Source of the DNA: Synechococcales cyanobacterium T60_A2020_003
GTDB taxonomy: Bacteria > Cyanobacteriota > Cyanobacteriia > RECH01
DNA: 62,839 nt
Assembly (NCBI GenBank): GCA_015272205.1
Contig: JACYMB010000025.1
Location: 1-62,839, forward strand
Reading direction: 5' to 3'
Shown: in pieces, positions 18,371 to 26,808 of the stretch
Layout of the letters: each line of letters opens with the position of its first letter
How positions within the stretch are numbered: position 1 is the stretch's first letter
The notes under the pieces: generated by a model
What the model was told of the DNA's origin: nothing
The model's input: the letters and a program-made list of their open reading frames with translations, nothing else
Databases searched by the model: none
Made by a program: the position numbers and the translations under genes

Positions 18371-18999
18371 GGGTTCTCAATTCTCTCAACGAATATGCTG
18401 TGAATATGCTGTTATATGGCAGGGAGTACATCGGTCAACACTCACTCAGTTCCGGGAAATAGCGAACGGCTCAGCCAACGTTGATGTAGCAGTAGCACTC
18501 CAAATACTGAGCTTTTACTGTACCTCCCTTCATCGAGTACGTTACCAAATCGCTTCCTATTGTTCTATGCCCCTCAGGGGTATTGATCTGTCCCTATCAA
18601 CGGCGTTCCACTAATGAAACACCAACATTACTCGTCCATCGTGACGCTGTTCTACCTTTTCTACATCTCTCTTAAGTCTGAGTTCTGGGTGTCCCGTTCA
18701 GTACTAAAATCCGTGTAAACTCTGGATCAGCCACGCTCGGATTTTACAGAATTCATACAGCAAAATCAGCGGTTTGTCGGACAGGATTTTAGGGGTTTAG
18801 CGGTCATACTAAACGAAATGTCTTACTGGTCGGTGAAAGTTCCATTGACAATGTATTTATCAGGGTATTTCGTTTAGGAGGTTAGTCAGCCCGATTCGTT
18901 GCCCTCGTGATTCAAGTCCATAAGCCTTGAATGTTTAGAGTTAAGGAATCGGGAGGACTCCTCAGGCAAGCTGCGTCTACAGATTGGAGATACGTATCA
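18371..18999. other. 0.63-kb gap between sodB and a small gene
   Basis: This gap contains the sodB promoter (minus) and the promoter of the small plus-strand gene. A TTGACA hexamer occurs at about 18846-18851 on the plus strand, but no matching -10 box at the right spacing is convincing. No gene is seen here. Confidence 0.4.
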
Positions 19000-19185
19000 A
19001 TGAACCAACGACGTCCTACTCCCTTAAAAACAAACCCCTTTACCACCTACCGTGATCCCGAAACCGGACGATGGCAGGTTGTGCCTGCGGATTCGTCCAA
19101 TCCTGGGTGTGATCGAATGGCAGAAGGGGGGGCTTACTCCACAGATGAGGGATGCCGCATCATTGAAACAGCGACCGCGCGTTGA
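19000..19185 (+). CDS. Small hypothetical protein, 61 aa
   Basis: A small basic soluble protein, MNQRRPTPLKTNPFTTYRDP then ETGRWQVVPADSS and a Cys-containing end (GCDRMAEGGAYSTDEGC). The motif TNPFTTYRDPETGRW looks conserved and structured, but I do not know its function. The ATG at 19000 begins the natural-looking N-terminus; the frame is open to 18931. It converges on map, whose stop is 50 bp away. Confidence 0.6.
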   Translation: MNQRRPTPLKTNPFTTYRDPETGRWQVVPADSSNPGCDRMAEGGAYSTDEGCRIIETATAR

Positions 19186-19234
19186 GGGGTTACGCTTCAA
19201 ACGTGCGATCGCTCTCTCTAATCAAATGAGATTC

Positions 19235-20014
19235 CTAGACGAGGGCTGGTTTTGGCAGCATCGTCAAAATTTCGACACCGCTGGGTGTGACAGCGATGGT
19301 GTGCTCGAACTGGGCTGAGAGCTTGCGATCGCGCGTTACCGCTGTCCAGCCATCGTCTAGGACTTCCACTTCCCAGGTTCCTTCATTAATCATGGGTTCG
19401 ATGGTGAACACCATCCCAGGACGGATTTTTTTGCCTCGTCCACGGGTGCCGTAGTGGGGAACTTGGGGCGCAGTATGGAAGACTCGGCTGACCCCGTGCC
19501 CTACAAAATCACGGACGACGGAAAAGCCTGCTGCTTCCGCATAGTCCTGAATTGCTGCGCCAATATCGCCAATGCGAGCACCAGGTTGCACCGCTGCAAT
19601 ACCCCGCATGAGACATTCTTCCGTCACCTCCACCAGTTTTTGCGCCTGAGCCGATGGTTCTCCGACAAAAAAAGTTTTAGACGTATCCCCGTGATAGCCA
19701 TCGAGGGTCGGCGTGACGTCAATATTAATGATGTCTCCCTCGCGCAAAATTTGCTTTGCGTCGGGGATGCCGTGACACACCACCTCGTTAATGCTGGTGC
19801 AAATGGATTTTGGGAAGCCGTGATAGCCCAAGGGTGCACTTTTGGCTCCCCGCTCCTGGGTCCAGCGTTCAGCTTCGTCGTTGAGCTCGAGCGTGCTGAT
19901 GCCGGGTTTTACCATCTTGCCTAGATGCTCTAGCAGTTCGGCGGCGAGTTGGCCTGCTTGGCGCATTTTCTCGATTTCTCGGCTGGAAAGTAAAACAATT
20001 GCTTCGTTATCCAT
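19235..20014 (-). CDS. map: Methionine aminopeptidase, type I
   Basis: Removes the initiator Met from nascent proteins. At 259 aa it matches type Ia. The five metal ligands are visible in order: the Asp pair in NIDVTPTLDGYHGDTSK, His in VGHGVSRVFH, Glu in FTIEPMIN and Glu in QFEHTIAV. The substrate-site segment YHGFPKSICTSINEVVCHGI is intact. Cyanobacteria often carry several map copies, so this may be one of them. It is transcribed alone, divergent from the MBOAT gene. Confidence 0.93.
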   Translation of the reverse strand: MDNEAIVLLSSREIEKMRQAGQLAAELLEHLGKMVKPGISTLELNDEAERWTQERGAKSAPLGYHGFPKSICTSINEVVCHGIPDAKQILREGDIINIDVTPTLDGYHGDTSKTFFVGEPSAQAQKLVEVTEECLMRGIAAVQPGARIGDIGAAIQDYAEAAGFSVVRDFVGHGVSRVFHTAPQVPHYGTRGRGKKIRPGMVFTIEPMINEGTWEVEVLDDGWTAVTRDRKLSAQFEHTIAVTPSGVEILTMLPKPALV

Positions 20015-20229
20015 GAGTTTCTTCTGCTCTCAGTGTGCGATCGCCTTGAGTTAAACTAAGCCCCATAGGGAATGTGTCTACCCTTATACTCTACCTGGGT
20101 TTGGGGGGCGTTGTGGAGAATAGGAGATTGTGACATTCTCTGCGACGCAAGCCGCAAAACGCTTTATATAGACTAAGATACTAGCGATCGCCATAGGGAT
20201 AGCGTAGATCCATCACCTAAACGCAGCTT

Positions 20230-21720
20230 ATGACATTCCTTTCTATTCTCTACGGACTATTTCTGCTCAGTGTTTTGGGAATTTATTGGACAGTGGAGGG
20301 GCGATCGCTCCGACTGTGGGTGATCCTGCTGGCCAGTTTGGTGTTCTACAGCTCGTCGCAGGTGCAGTACGTGCCGCTGCTGTTCGCGATCACGGGCATT
20401 ACCTTCTACATCGGTCTTGCCCTTAGTTCCCCGATGGATTGGCGCATCCCCAACGATAGCTGGCAGTTTGCCCAACAGGACTGGAATCGTCGTCGGCTAC
20501 GGCTGCTGTGGGTAGGCATTATTGCAAATGTGCTGCTGTTGTTGGGCTTCAAATACGTGCCGTTTCTGCTGTCTACCGTTGGGATTGTGCTGCCTGCGGC
20601 GCAGTCGGGCGCAAGCTGGGTCAGCGATCATTTGATTGTGCCCCTGGGTATCAGCTTTTTCTGTTTTGAATGCATTTCCTACCTGGTGGACGTGTACCGA
20701 GGTGCGCCTGCCACGCGGGACTTTCTAAAATTTTCGGCCTACAAATTTTTCTTCCCAAAACTGATTTCTGGCCCCATCACCCGCTTCCACGGACTAGCTG
20801 TTGAATTCCAAAAGAGCGAGTTTCCAAAAGTCAGCCAGATCGCAGAAGGCTTGTGGTTGATTGCCTGTGGTGCAGTGAAGAAGCTGCTGATTGCCGACCA
20901 TTTGGGAACGGTGGTGGATCTCAATTTCGCCAATCTAGATCGGGCGGGCAGTGGCGATCTGTGGCTGGCGATTTTTGCCTACGGATTTCAGCTTTATCTG
21001 GACTTTAGCGGTTACGTAGACGTGGCACGCGGCACCGCGATTCTGATGGGCTTTAATTTGCCCCAAAACTTTTTCTTTCCCTATATGACTACCAGCATTG
21101 CCGATTTTTGGCGACGGTGGCACATGACCCTGGGGGACTGGCTGCGGAATTACCTGTATTTTCCCTTAGGCGGATCGCGTCAGGGCTTAACCCGAACCTG
21201 TCTGAATTTGATGATCGTCATGCTGATTGCCGGATTGTGGCATGGGGCAGCCTGGGGGTTTGTGGTGTGGGGTGGTTTGCATGGGGCGGCGTTGGTGGTG
21301 CATCGGGTGAATCATGAGATTTCGCAGCGATCGCCCGCTTTGAGTGCCTGGTGGGGCAGTGTTCCGGGTACGGTGACGGCCTGGGGAATTACCCAGGGCA
21401 TGGTCTTTTTTACCTGGCTCTTTTTCCGGTTACCCAATCTGGGTGATTCCTGGCTGGTGCTGCAACGGCTGTGGGGGCATCCCGCTGATGTGCAGTTTGC
21501 CCAGAAGATCTACGCGGAAACGCTGCACATGGGGCGGATGGATATTGCGTTGCTGATGGGGGCGATCGCCCTCGGTATGGCCGGGATCTACGCGGTACAG
21601 CGGGGGTTGAAAGTGCAGCTCAACTGGACGGTGAAGTTGGCGCTGGTACCGCTGTGCTTTGTGATGGCGTGGCTCCTGGCTCCTAGTAACAGCAGTCCTT
21701 ATATTTACTTTGATTTTTAG
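20230..21720 (+). CDS. MBOAT O-acyltransferase (AlgI-like)
   Basis: Integral membrane acyltransferase of 496 aa with about 10-12 hydrophobic segments starting at residue 3. Family marks are FPKLISGPITRFH (the PLISGPI-like motif), LDFSGYVDVARG, IADFWRRWHMTLGDWLRNYLYFPLGG, and the catalytic-His segment LWHGAAWGFVVWGGLHG. AlgI-type MBOATs transfer acyl groups across the membrane onto exopolysaccharide or wall polymers, usually with an AlgJ/SGNH partner encoded next door. No such partner follows here. The substrate is unknown. Confidence 0.9.
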   Translation: MTFLSILYGLFLLSVLGIYWTVEGRSLRLWVILLASLVFYSSSQVQYVPLLFAITGITFYIGLALSSPMDWRIPNDSWQFAQQDWNRRRLRLLWVGIIANVLLLLGFKYVPFLLSTVGIVLPAAQSGASWVSDHLIVPLGISFFCFECISYLVDVYRGAPATRDFLKFSAYKFFFPKLISGPITRFHGLAVEFQKSEFPKVSQIAEGLWLIACGAVKKLLIADHLGTVVDLNFANLDRAGSGDLWLAIFAYGFQLYLDFSGYVDVARGTAILMGFNLPQNFFFPYMTTSIADFWRRWHMTLGDWLRNYLYFPLGGSRQGLTRTCLNLMIVMLIAGLWHGAAWGFVVWGGLHGAALVVHRVNHEISQRSPALSAWWGSVPGTVTAWGITQGMVFFTWLFFRLPNLGDSWLVLQRLWGHPADVQFAQKIYAETLHMGRMDIALLMGAIALGMAGIYAVQRGLKVQLNWTVKLALVPLCFVMAWLLAPSNSSPYIYFDF

Positions 21721-21906
21721 ATTTGCTTGCTGGCCGTGGGGCAATCGCCTTTGGTGAGGCAATCAAGAGTACACACAGGGGTACTGTGGTGACCACCCTG
21801 AATTCGGAACAATAGCAGCAGAAGGGATGGAGTTGCACCCTCGAGCGGATCGAGAAATCATCCGCTCTTCTCTGTTTTGTCTGTTGAAACGCTGGGGGCA
21901 AGGCGC

Positions 21907-22434
21907 ATGTACCGAGACTTGCAAACTCGCTTCATTTTGTGGCTAGCTCGTACGTTGAATCCTCCCGTGTTGCGCGATCGCCCCATTCAGATTTGTCCAG
22001 ACCACCTGCGAAATCTGCCCGATGGAACCCTAGGACGAGAAGTGGTGCGATTTTGGGACGAAAACCAATTTGAGCCGATCGAATCGGGCGATTACATTCA
22101 GCGTACCCACGACATTTGGCACGTTGTGACCGGACTGTCGGCCTCCGAGCACGACGAGTTTATGCTGCAAGCCTTTACCCGTGCCCAGGTGTTTCGCCCC
22201 ACCAGTGCGATCGTGGTGTTATATGGTGTGGTGCATCGTTCCCTGTCTTGGCGAGAATTGCGGTACAGTCTGCACTGGGGACGGATAGCCCAGCGCTTGC
22301 TGGATTGGGATATCGAGGCGGACTGGGCAACTCCACTGCCTGAAGTGCGCCGCAAACTGGGACTTCCCCAAGTGTCGCTTTCCAAGCAGACCCGAAAGCA
22401 GCAATCAGCCATCCCGGACACCATGAATCACTGA
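21907..22434 (+). CDS. Coq4-family protein
   Basis: A 175-aa protein with the Coq4 layout: LPDGTLGREVVRFWDENQFEP, then RTHDIWHVVTGLSASEHDE holding the HDxxH-(x11)-E zinc or lipid-head motif. Coq4 proteins bind quinone intermediates and organise ubiquinone synthesis. Cyanobacteria make plastoquinone, so a role in that pathway is a guess. The frame opens at a TTG (21877), but ATG 21907 fits the family start. It lies 186 bp downstream of the MBOAT gene on the same strand. Confidence 0.8.
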   Translation: MYRDLQTRFILWLARTLNPPVLRDRPIQICPDHLRNLPDGTLGREVVRFWDENQFEPIESGDYIQRTHDIWHVVTGLSASEHDEFMLQAFTRAQVFRPTSAIVVLYGVVHRSLSWRELRYSLHWGRIAQRLLDWDIEADWATPLPEVRRKLGLPQVSLSKQTRKQQSAIPDTMNH

Positions 22435-22494
22435 AGAGGATCGGGATTGAAACCAAGGGCGCCACTCCATCACTCCATTACCCCATCCCCCTCT

Positions 22495-23409
22495 TCACCC
22501 ATCTCCCCCTCTCATCCACCCCCGCGTCCCAAAAAACTGACACGACCGAGACGCGATCGCCGCTGCTCGTTTCAGGGCTTCCGGAAAGGTGTTTTTTAGA
22601 TAGAAATGACAAAACGCGCCGTGGAGGATATCGCCTGCACCCAAGGTATCCACCACTGAACAGGCGGGAATCGGAATTTCGCCCGTTTGCGTCCCCATCT
22701 GAAACAGGATTGGCTCTGCGCCTCGACTGACGGCGATATGGGGAATCCGAAGAGATTGGAGATAGGCGATCGCCTCCTCTGGGGTTTCACAACCCGGAGG
22801 ATGGAAATTAGCGGATGCAATCACGACATTGGCCAAGGGTAAGACCGCTTCAAAACCGGGTTTCCAACTGCCACCGTCAATCACCACGGGAATGCAAGCT
22901 TCATTTGCCAGTAATGCGATCGCCCGTCCTACAGCCATTTGATGGCCATCGATCAGCACAATAGCAATCGTCTGCGTGCGGATGAGTTCGGTCAGTTCCT
23001 CTGGAATACTCTCCACGGGCGCTTGGCGGCGCACGGCATTCATCGACACTACCGCGCGATCGCCCGTTGTTTCGGTGACGAGAATAGACGAGATGGGTGG
23101 TGGACTGGGATTCTGGGGATCTAAATCAGCGATCGCCCCATCCCAAGCCTGAACATCGGCATGGATCATCTGACTGAGGGGATGACAACCGACGGCACTC
23201 AGGATCATGGCTCGATTCCCGAAATGCTGAAAGGCGATCGCTCCATTCGTTGCAGGTCCTCCCGCCGCCAGCAGCGTATCGGAAGCCACGATCTTCTGGT
23301 TTGCGGTAGGAGGAGCCTCAACCCGGTAGATCATGTCTAAGGTTGTCAGCCCTACGAATAAGCCAAAGTGGGTCATCGTTGCCAATTCACCGTTCGCGTT
23401 ACCATTCAA
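22495..23409 (-). CDS. PfkB-family carbohydrate kinase
   Basis: A ribokinase-like sugar kinase of up to 304 aa. The glycine-rich sugar site reads AAGGPATNGAIAFQHFGN, and the C-terminal ATP and base motif is DTLGAGDILHGAFCH with the catalytic Asp in GAGD. It differs from the fructokinase at 4853-5836 in that the lid regions are short and closer to ribokinase or adenosine-kinase relatives. The substrate is unknown. Either ATG 23409 or ATG 23376 (MTHFGLFVG) may be used; neither has a clear ribosome site. It is divergent from birA with about 38 bp between starts. Confidence 0.85.
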   Translation of the reverse strand: MNGNANGELATMTHFGLFVGLTTLDMIYRVEAPPTANQKIVASDTLLAAGGPATNGAIAFQHFGNRAMILSAVGCHPLSQMIHADVQAWDGAIADLDPQNPSPPPISSILVTETTGDRAVVSMNAVRRQAPVESIPEELTELIRTQTIAIVLIDGHQMAVGRAIALLANEACIPVVIDGGSWKPGFEAVLPLANVVIASANFHPPGCETPEEAIAYLQSLRIPHIAVSRGAEPILFQMGTQTGEIPIPACSVVDTLGAGDILHGAFCHFYLKNTFPEALKRAAAIASRSCQFFGTRGWMRGGDG

Positions 23410-23447
23410 GATAGTCTTTTTCGTCGTTCTACCGCAGGCTCAACCCG

Positions 23448-24260
23448 GTGTCCTTCAATCCCGCTCGATTCATCCAGACCTTGCATACGCTGGAGTTGCC
23501 ATCACCTCTAGCGCAACTATCACGACCTGCCGTGAGTCTGTATGAATACGACGTTGTGAACTCTACAAACCGGGTTCTGTGGGACTTGCTGGCACAGGGA
23601 CACCGGGAAGGAACCACCGTCATTGCGGCACGGCAAGATGCAGGGCGTGGGCAATGGGGACGATTCTGGCAGTCGGAACCGGGAGGGCTTTATCTATCGG
23701 TGGCTTTAGAACCGCAGTGTCCGGTTGCGGAAGGTGGACAGTTAATGCTGTGTACGACGTGGGGAATTGCTGCTGTCCTCCGCCATTATGGTGTTCCGGT
23801 TCAGATCAAGTGGTTTAACGATTTAGTGATTGGACGCCAAAAGCTGGGCGGAATTTTAATCGAAACGCGGATGGCTCAGGGGCAGATTAGCCAAGCGGTT
23901 GTGGGCGTGGGTATTAATTGGGAGAATTCTGTACCGGAGACCGGAATCACCCTAAAATCTGTCGTTACTCAGCGAAATATCCCGTCGATTACCCGTCTGG
24001 AGGAGGTAGGGGCGATCGCCCTCAATGGCATTCTGGCGGGCTATAGCTACTGGAAAATCCACGGTATTGATCCGATTTTGCCTGCTTACCAAAGCCTGCT
24101 GACGCGGATTGGAACCCCTATTCAGATCCATCAGTCTTCAGGACAGGTGCTTGGCGTAACGGCTAACGGTCATCTCCGGGTGATGGAGTTGGATCAGGCC
24201 GGAAACGCCGTGACCGAACTCCAGTTCAAACCGGGCGATATTCAGTTGGGCTATCGCTAG
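23448..24260 (+). CDS. birA: Biotin-[acetyl-CoA carboxylase] ligase
   Basis: Attaches biotin to the BCCP subunit of acetyl-CoA carboxylase. The 270-aa protein lacks an N-terminal helix-turn-helix, so it is a group I enzyme that does not repress biotin genes. Family motifs: STNRVLWDLL, ARQDAGRGQWGRFW (the biotinyl-AMP loop, GRGRxGR type), IKWFNDLVIGRQKLGGIL with the catalytic Lys, and VVGVGINW. It starts at GTG 23448. bioY, the biotin uptake gene, lies some 20 kb away in the same window. Confidence 0.9.
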   Translation: MSFNPARFIQTLHTLELPSPLAQLSRPAVSLYEYDVVNSTNRVLWDLLAQGHREGTTVIAARQDAGRGQWGRFWQSEPGGLYLSVALEPQCPVAEGGQLMLCTTWGIAAVLRHYGVPVQIKWFNDLVIGRQKLGGILIETRMAQGQISQAVVGVGINWENSVPETGITLKSVVTQRNIPSITRLEEVGAIALNGILAGYSYWKIHGIDPILPAYQSLLTRIGTPIQIHQSSGQVLGVTANGHLRVMELDQAGNAVTELQFKPGDIQLGYR

Positions 24261-24373
24261 ATACCTAATAGATCCCCATGTCCGGTATCTTAAAGTATCT
24301 TAAATAAGCTAAATAATCCTTTGTCTCAATTTTGTCTCAATCGTTTCGTTCCTACACACCCACTCCATACCCT

Positions 24374-25849
24374 ATGAATAAGTTTGTTTCTCTGCGGTTG
24401 CGATGGCTTTCGTTGAGTGCATTTTGGTTTGCAGCATGGGCGATCGCTGCCCCTTCATCGGCGATCGCATCGGTTGCTCGTACGTCTGAAATCCAACCCG
24501 AATCTTCGTCGCTCAATCAGACGGCGTCCCTGTTGCTAGCTCAAGATTCCGCTACCGCACAGTTAGACTCGATTCAAGCCACCACTGATGGATTTTTCAT
24601 CCGAACCCGTGGAGCCGCACCGCTGATCGAGATGCCTCGTCAGCCTAACTCTGAGCGGATGACCTTTATTGTCGAAAATGGAGCCCTATCGTCGCAATTT
24701 AATCCAGCTACCCTGCCTCAGAACATCAACGGTGTGAGTCAGTGGACGGTCACCGCGCTGGAGGATGGTGGGCTGGAGATTACCTTAGATTTGGCTGCCG
24801 AAGGGGTAACCTGGCAAGCCTCGGCCAGTCCCCTCGGTGGCATTGTGATTATTCCCGTTTCGGGACGGTCGAACATTATCAATTTTCAAGCGACCGAGAC
24901 GCCAACTGAAGCAGTTGCGGCACCTGCGGTAATTCAATCCATTACTGTATCGCCTACCGGAATTTTGCAGATCGATGCGGATAGTCCGTTTACGACGGAG
25001 GAATCCTGGGATCGGGCAACGGCTTACTACCGGATTGTGATTCCGAATGCTCGGCTTGGGGAAGGGGTTCTATCTCCGGCAGTTCCGGCGAACAGTGCGC
25101 TGCTGCGCGTCACGGTGTCTCAGGATGGCGATAGTGTGGTCGTTTTGGCTCAGCCTGCCGCAGGTGTGTTTGTGGTTGGCGGCACCATGCTGGCTGACCA
25201 ACAGTTTGCCCTGGAATTAGATCAAAATGGACGGCGGGTTCCTCTGGCAAGGAACGGGGATATTGATACATCCAGCGGTGAACTACCAGACCTGTCAGAC
25301 CAAACCTTAGTGGTGGTTCTCGATCCGGGACACGGCGGCACTGACCCAGGGGCGGTCGGCATCAATGGACTCAGTGAACTTGACGTCGTTCTTCCGGTCG
25401 CTCAAGAGGTGGCGGCGATTCTGGAGGAACAAGGCGTTAGCGCCACCTTGACGCGCACCAACGATAGCCAAACGATTGACCTCGCCCCACGGGTACAGAC
25501 GGCAGAACGCGCCGATGCCGATCTGTTTGTGAGCATCCATGCCAACGCCATCAGCATGAGCCGTCCAGATATCAACGGCATCGAAACCTACTATGCCTCC
25601 GATCGCGGTCGCCCCCTAGCACAGGCGATTCAGTCCAATATGGTTGAACTCACAGGAATGCGCGATCGCGGCATCAAAACGGCTCGGTTCTACGTGATTG
25701 TGAATACCTCCATGCCTGCGGTGCTGGTGGAACTGGGATTTGTGACTGGTTCAGAGGATGCACCTCTGTTGTCTGATCCTGCGGTGCGTAGCCTGATGGC
25801 TGAGGCGATCGCCCGTGGCATTTTGGAATACGCGGAACAAAACTTCTAG
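24374..25849 (+). CDS. N-acetylmuramoyl-L-alanine amidase (AMIN plus Amidase_3)
   Basis: A periplasmic cell-wall amidase that cleaves the bond between MurNAc and the stem peptide, needed for cell separation. From ATG 24374 (MNKFVSLRLRWLSLSAFWFA) a signal peptide is followed by an AMIN-like beta domain (about residues 65-160) and a second beta-rich region. The zinc Amidase_3 domain follows, from VVVLDPGHGGTDPGA through HANAIS to the catalytic VLVELGFVTG. Ligands are His of PGHGG, Glu of SELD and His of SIHAN. The frame opens 14 codons earlier (24332). In filamentous cyanobacteria such AmiC proteins also drill septal nanopores (family knowledge). Confidence 0.92.
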   Translation: MNKFVSLRLRWLSLSAFWFAAWAIAAPSSAIASVARTSEIQPESSSLNQTASLLLAQDSATAQLDSIQATTDGFFIRTRGAAPLIEMPRQPNSERMTFIVENGALSSQFNPATLPQNINGVSQWTVTALEDGGLEITLDLAAEGVTWQASASPLGGIVIIPVSGRSNIINFQATETPTEAVAAPAVIQSITVSPTGILQIDADSPFTTEESWDRATAYYRIVIPNARLGEGVLSPAVPANSALLRVTVSQDGDSVVVLAQPAAGVFVVGGTMLADQQFALELDQNGRRVPLARNGDIDTSSGELPDLSDQTLVVVLDPGHGGTDPGAVGINGLSELDVVLPVAQEVAAILEEQGVSATLTRTNDSQTIDLAPRVQTAERADADLFVSIHANAISMSRPDINGIETYYASDRGRPLAQAIQSNMVELTGMRDRGIKTARFYVIVNTSMPAVLVELGFVTGSEDAPLLSDPAVRSLMAEAIARGILEYAEQNF

Positions 25850-25904
25850 GAACGTCCTAGAGAAAAGTTAAAGTTCGTGGCATAGCTGCCGTGATAGAGT
25901 AACC

Positions 25905-26112
25905 TGGCAAACAGAATCGTCGGTTTCAGTGGGGAACAGCCACTGAAGGTGGGTCAACAGGATCCATCGGGGAAAGCTTGGTGAAAGTCCAACACTGTCC
26001 CGCAACTGTGATTAGCGTTTTGAGGAATGAGTTTTGACGGTTGAATGCAGTGTTCACTCAAAACTCAAACCTAAACACTCAAAACTCTCTAAAGTCAGAA
26101 CGCCCACCGACC
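25905..26112 (+). promoter_or_regulatory. Cobalamin riboswitch
   Basis: The core matches the class consensus in order: GGGGAAAGCTTGGTGAAAGT (from about 25969), a CC-AACACTG link, then the B12 box with CCCGCAACTGTG (25999-26010), and at the 3' end AAAGTCAGAACGCCCACC (26091-26107). The 5' part has the expected paired arms (TTTCAGTGG/CCACTGAA). The peripheral segment between the B12 box and the 3' core is enlarged by an AT-rich hairpin, GAGTTTTGA (26029-26037) with TCAAAACTC (26058-26066). It lies directly upstream of the HupE/UreJ gene (start 26151) and should reduce its expression when adenosylcobalamin is abundant. Confidence 0.9.
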
Positions 26113-26150
26113 CATGCATTTCCAGTTCACACATCTGCGAGGTACGGATC

Positions 26151-26576
26151 GTGTCTAGTTTCAAGATTTTTGCTCGTCCAAATTGGGGGCACTTAGCGAT
26201 TGGTTTATCTGCCTTCCTGGTTTTGGCATGGTCTACGCCTGCCTTTGCTCACCATGCGCTGGGGGGCAGAACCCCCGCAATTTTTTTTGAGGGATTCACA
26301 TCTGGCTTGGCTCACCCTGTCATTGGGGTGGATCATTTCGCCTTTGTGGTGGTGATTGGTTTACTTTCGGCCTTAAAGCCCCGTGGAATTTGGATTTCGG
26401 TTGCTTTTGCGCTGGCGGCGATCGCCGGAACCGGATTGCACCTCATGAGTTTAGACCTGCCCGGAGCGGAACTGTTTATTTCGGCGTCGGTGCTGGCGTT
26501 TGGTTTGCTGTTGGCAATTCCGAAGCGTTGTTGGGGTAAATCCCATCCTATAGCTCCTACATCCTATAGCTCCTAA
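26151..26576 (+). CDS. HupE/UreJ-family cobalt/nickel transporter, C-terminally truncated
   Basis: A membrane protein for Co or Ni entry. From GTG 26151 (GAGGT just upstream) the product has a signal peptide ending in TPAFA, then the family hallmark FTSGLAHPVIGVDHFAFVV with metal-binding His and Asp, and hydrophobic segments up to VLAFGLLLAIP. Full HupE/UreJ proteins are about 190-200 aa with a second conserved half containing a FHG-x-AYG motif. Here the ORF leaves the family at about residue 125 and ends at 141 with unrelated residues, just before repeat DNA. The open frame back to 26034 lies in the riboswitch and is not the start. It is probably a disrupted gene, and residual function is doubtful. 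Confidence 0.78.
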   Translation: MSSFKIFARPNWGHLAIGLSAFLVLAWSTPAFAHHALGGRTPAIFFEGFTSGLAHPVIGVDHFAFVVVIGLLSALKPRGIWISVAFALAAIAGTGLHLMSLDLPGAELFISASVLAFGLLLAIPKRCWGKSHPIAPTSYSS

Positions 26577-26670
26577 TGGATCTCCCTAATTTCCCTTAAG
26601 AAGGGGACTTGGGGACTGTTCTCCCCTTTTCAAGGGGGGCTAGGGGAGGTCTCCCAAGACATTCTGAATG
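26577..26670 (+). repeat. Dispersed C/G-block repeat, copy 1
   Basis: TGGATCTCCCTAATTTCCCT then AAGGGG blocks and CTCCCCTTTTCAAGGGGGGC-TAGGGGAGGTCTCC. It is related, in inverted orientation, to the copy at 32990-33125 and in part to the one at 30330-30410. Such elements are frequent in cyanobacterial intergenic DNA. This copy starts right at the truncated end of the HupE gene. Confidence 0.7.
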
Positions 26671-26808
26671 AAAAGAGATCTAGATACACCATAACCCTAG
26701 GGAAAATCGCACCCAACGTCTGACCTCCTCTTGGTTGAATTAGATCGATACTCATCCATTCTCTACAGAAGGGCGATCGCCCTGTTCTTTACTTGAACTC
26801 CGAATCCG

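Noticed and set aside
26034-26150. Longer start for the HupE/UreJ gene
   Set aside because: The extra codons lie within the cobalamin riboswitch, including its conserved 3' core. The GTG at 26151 has a ribosome site and starts before the signal peptide.
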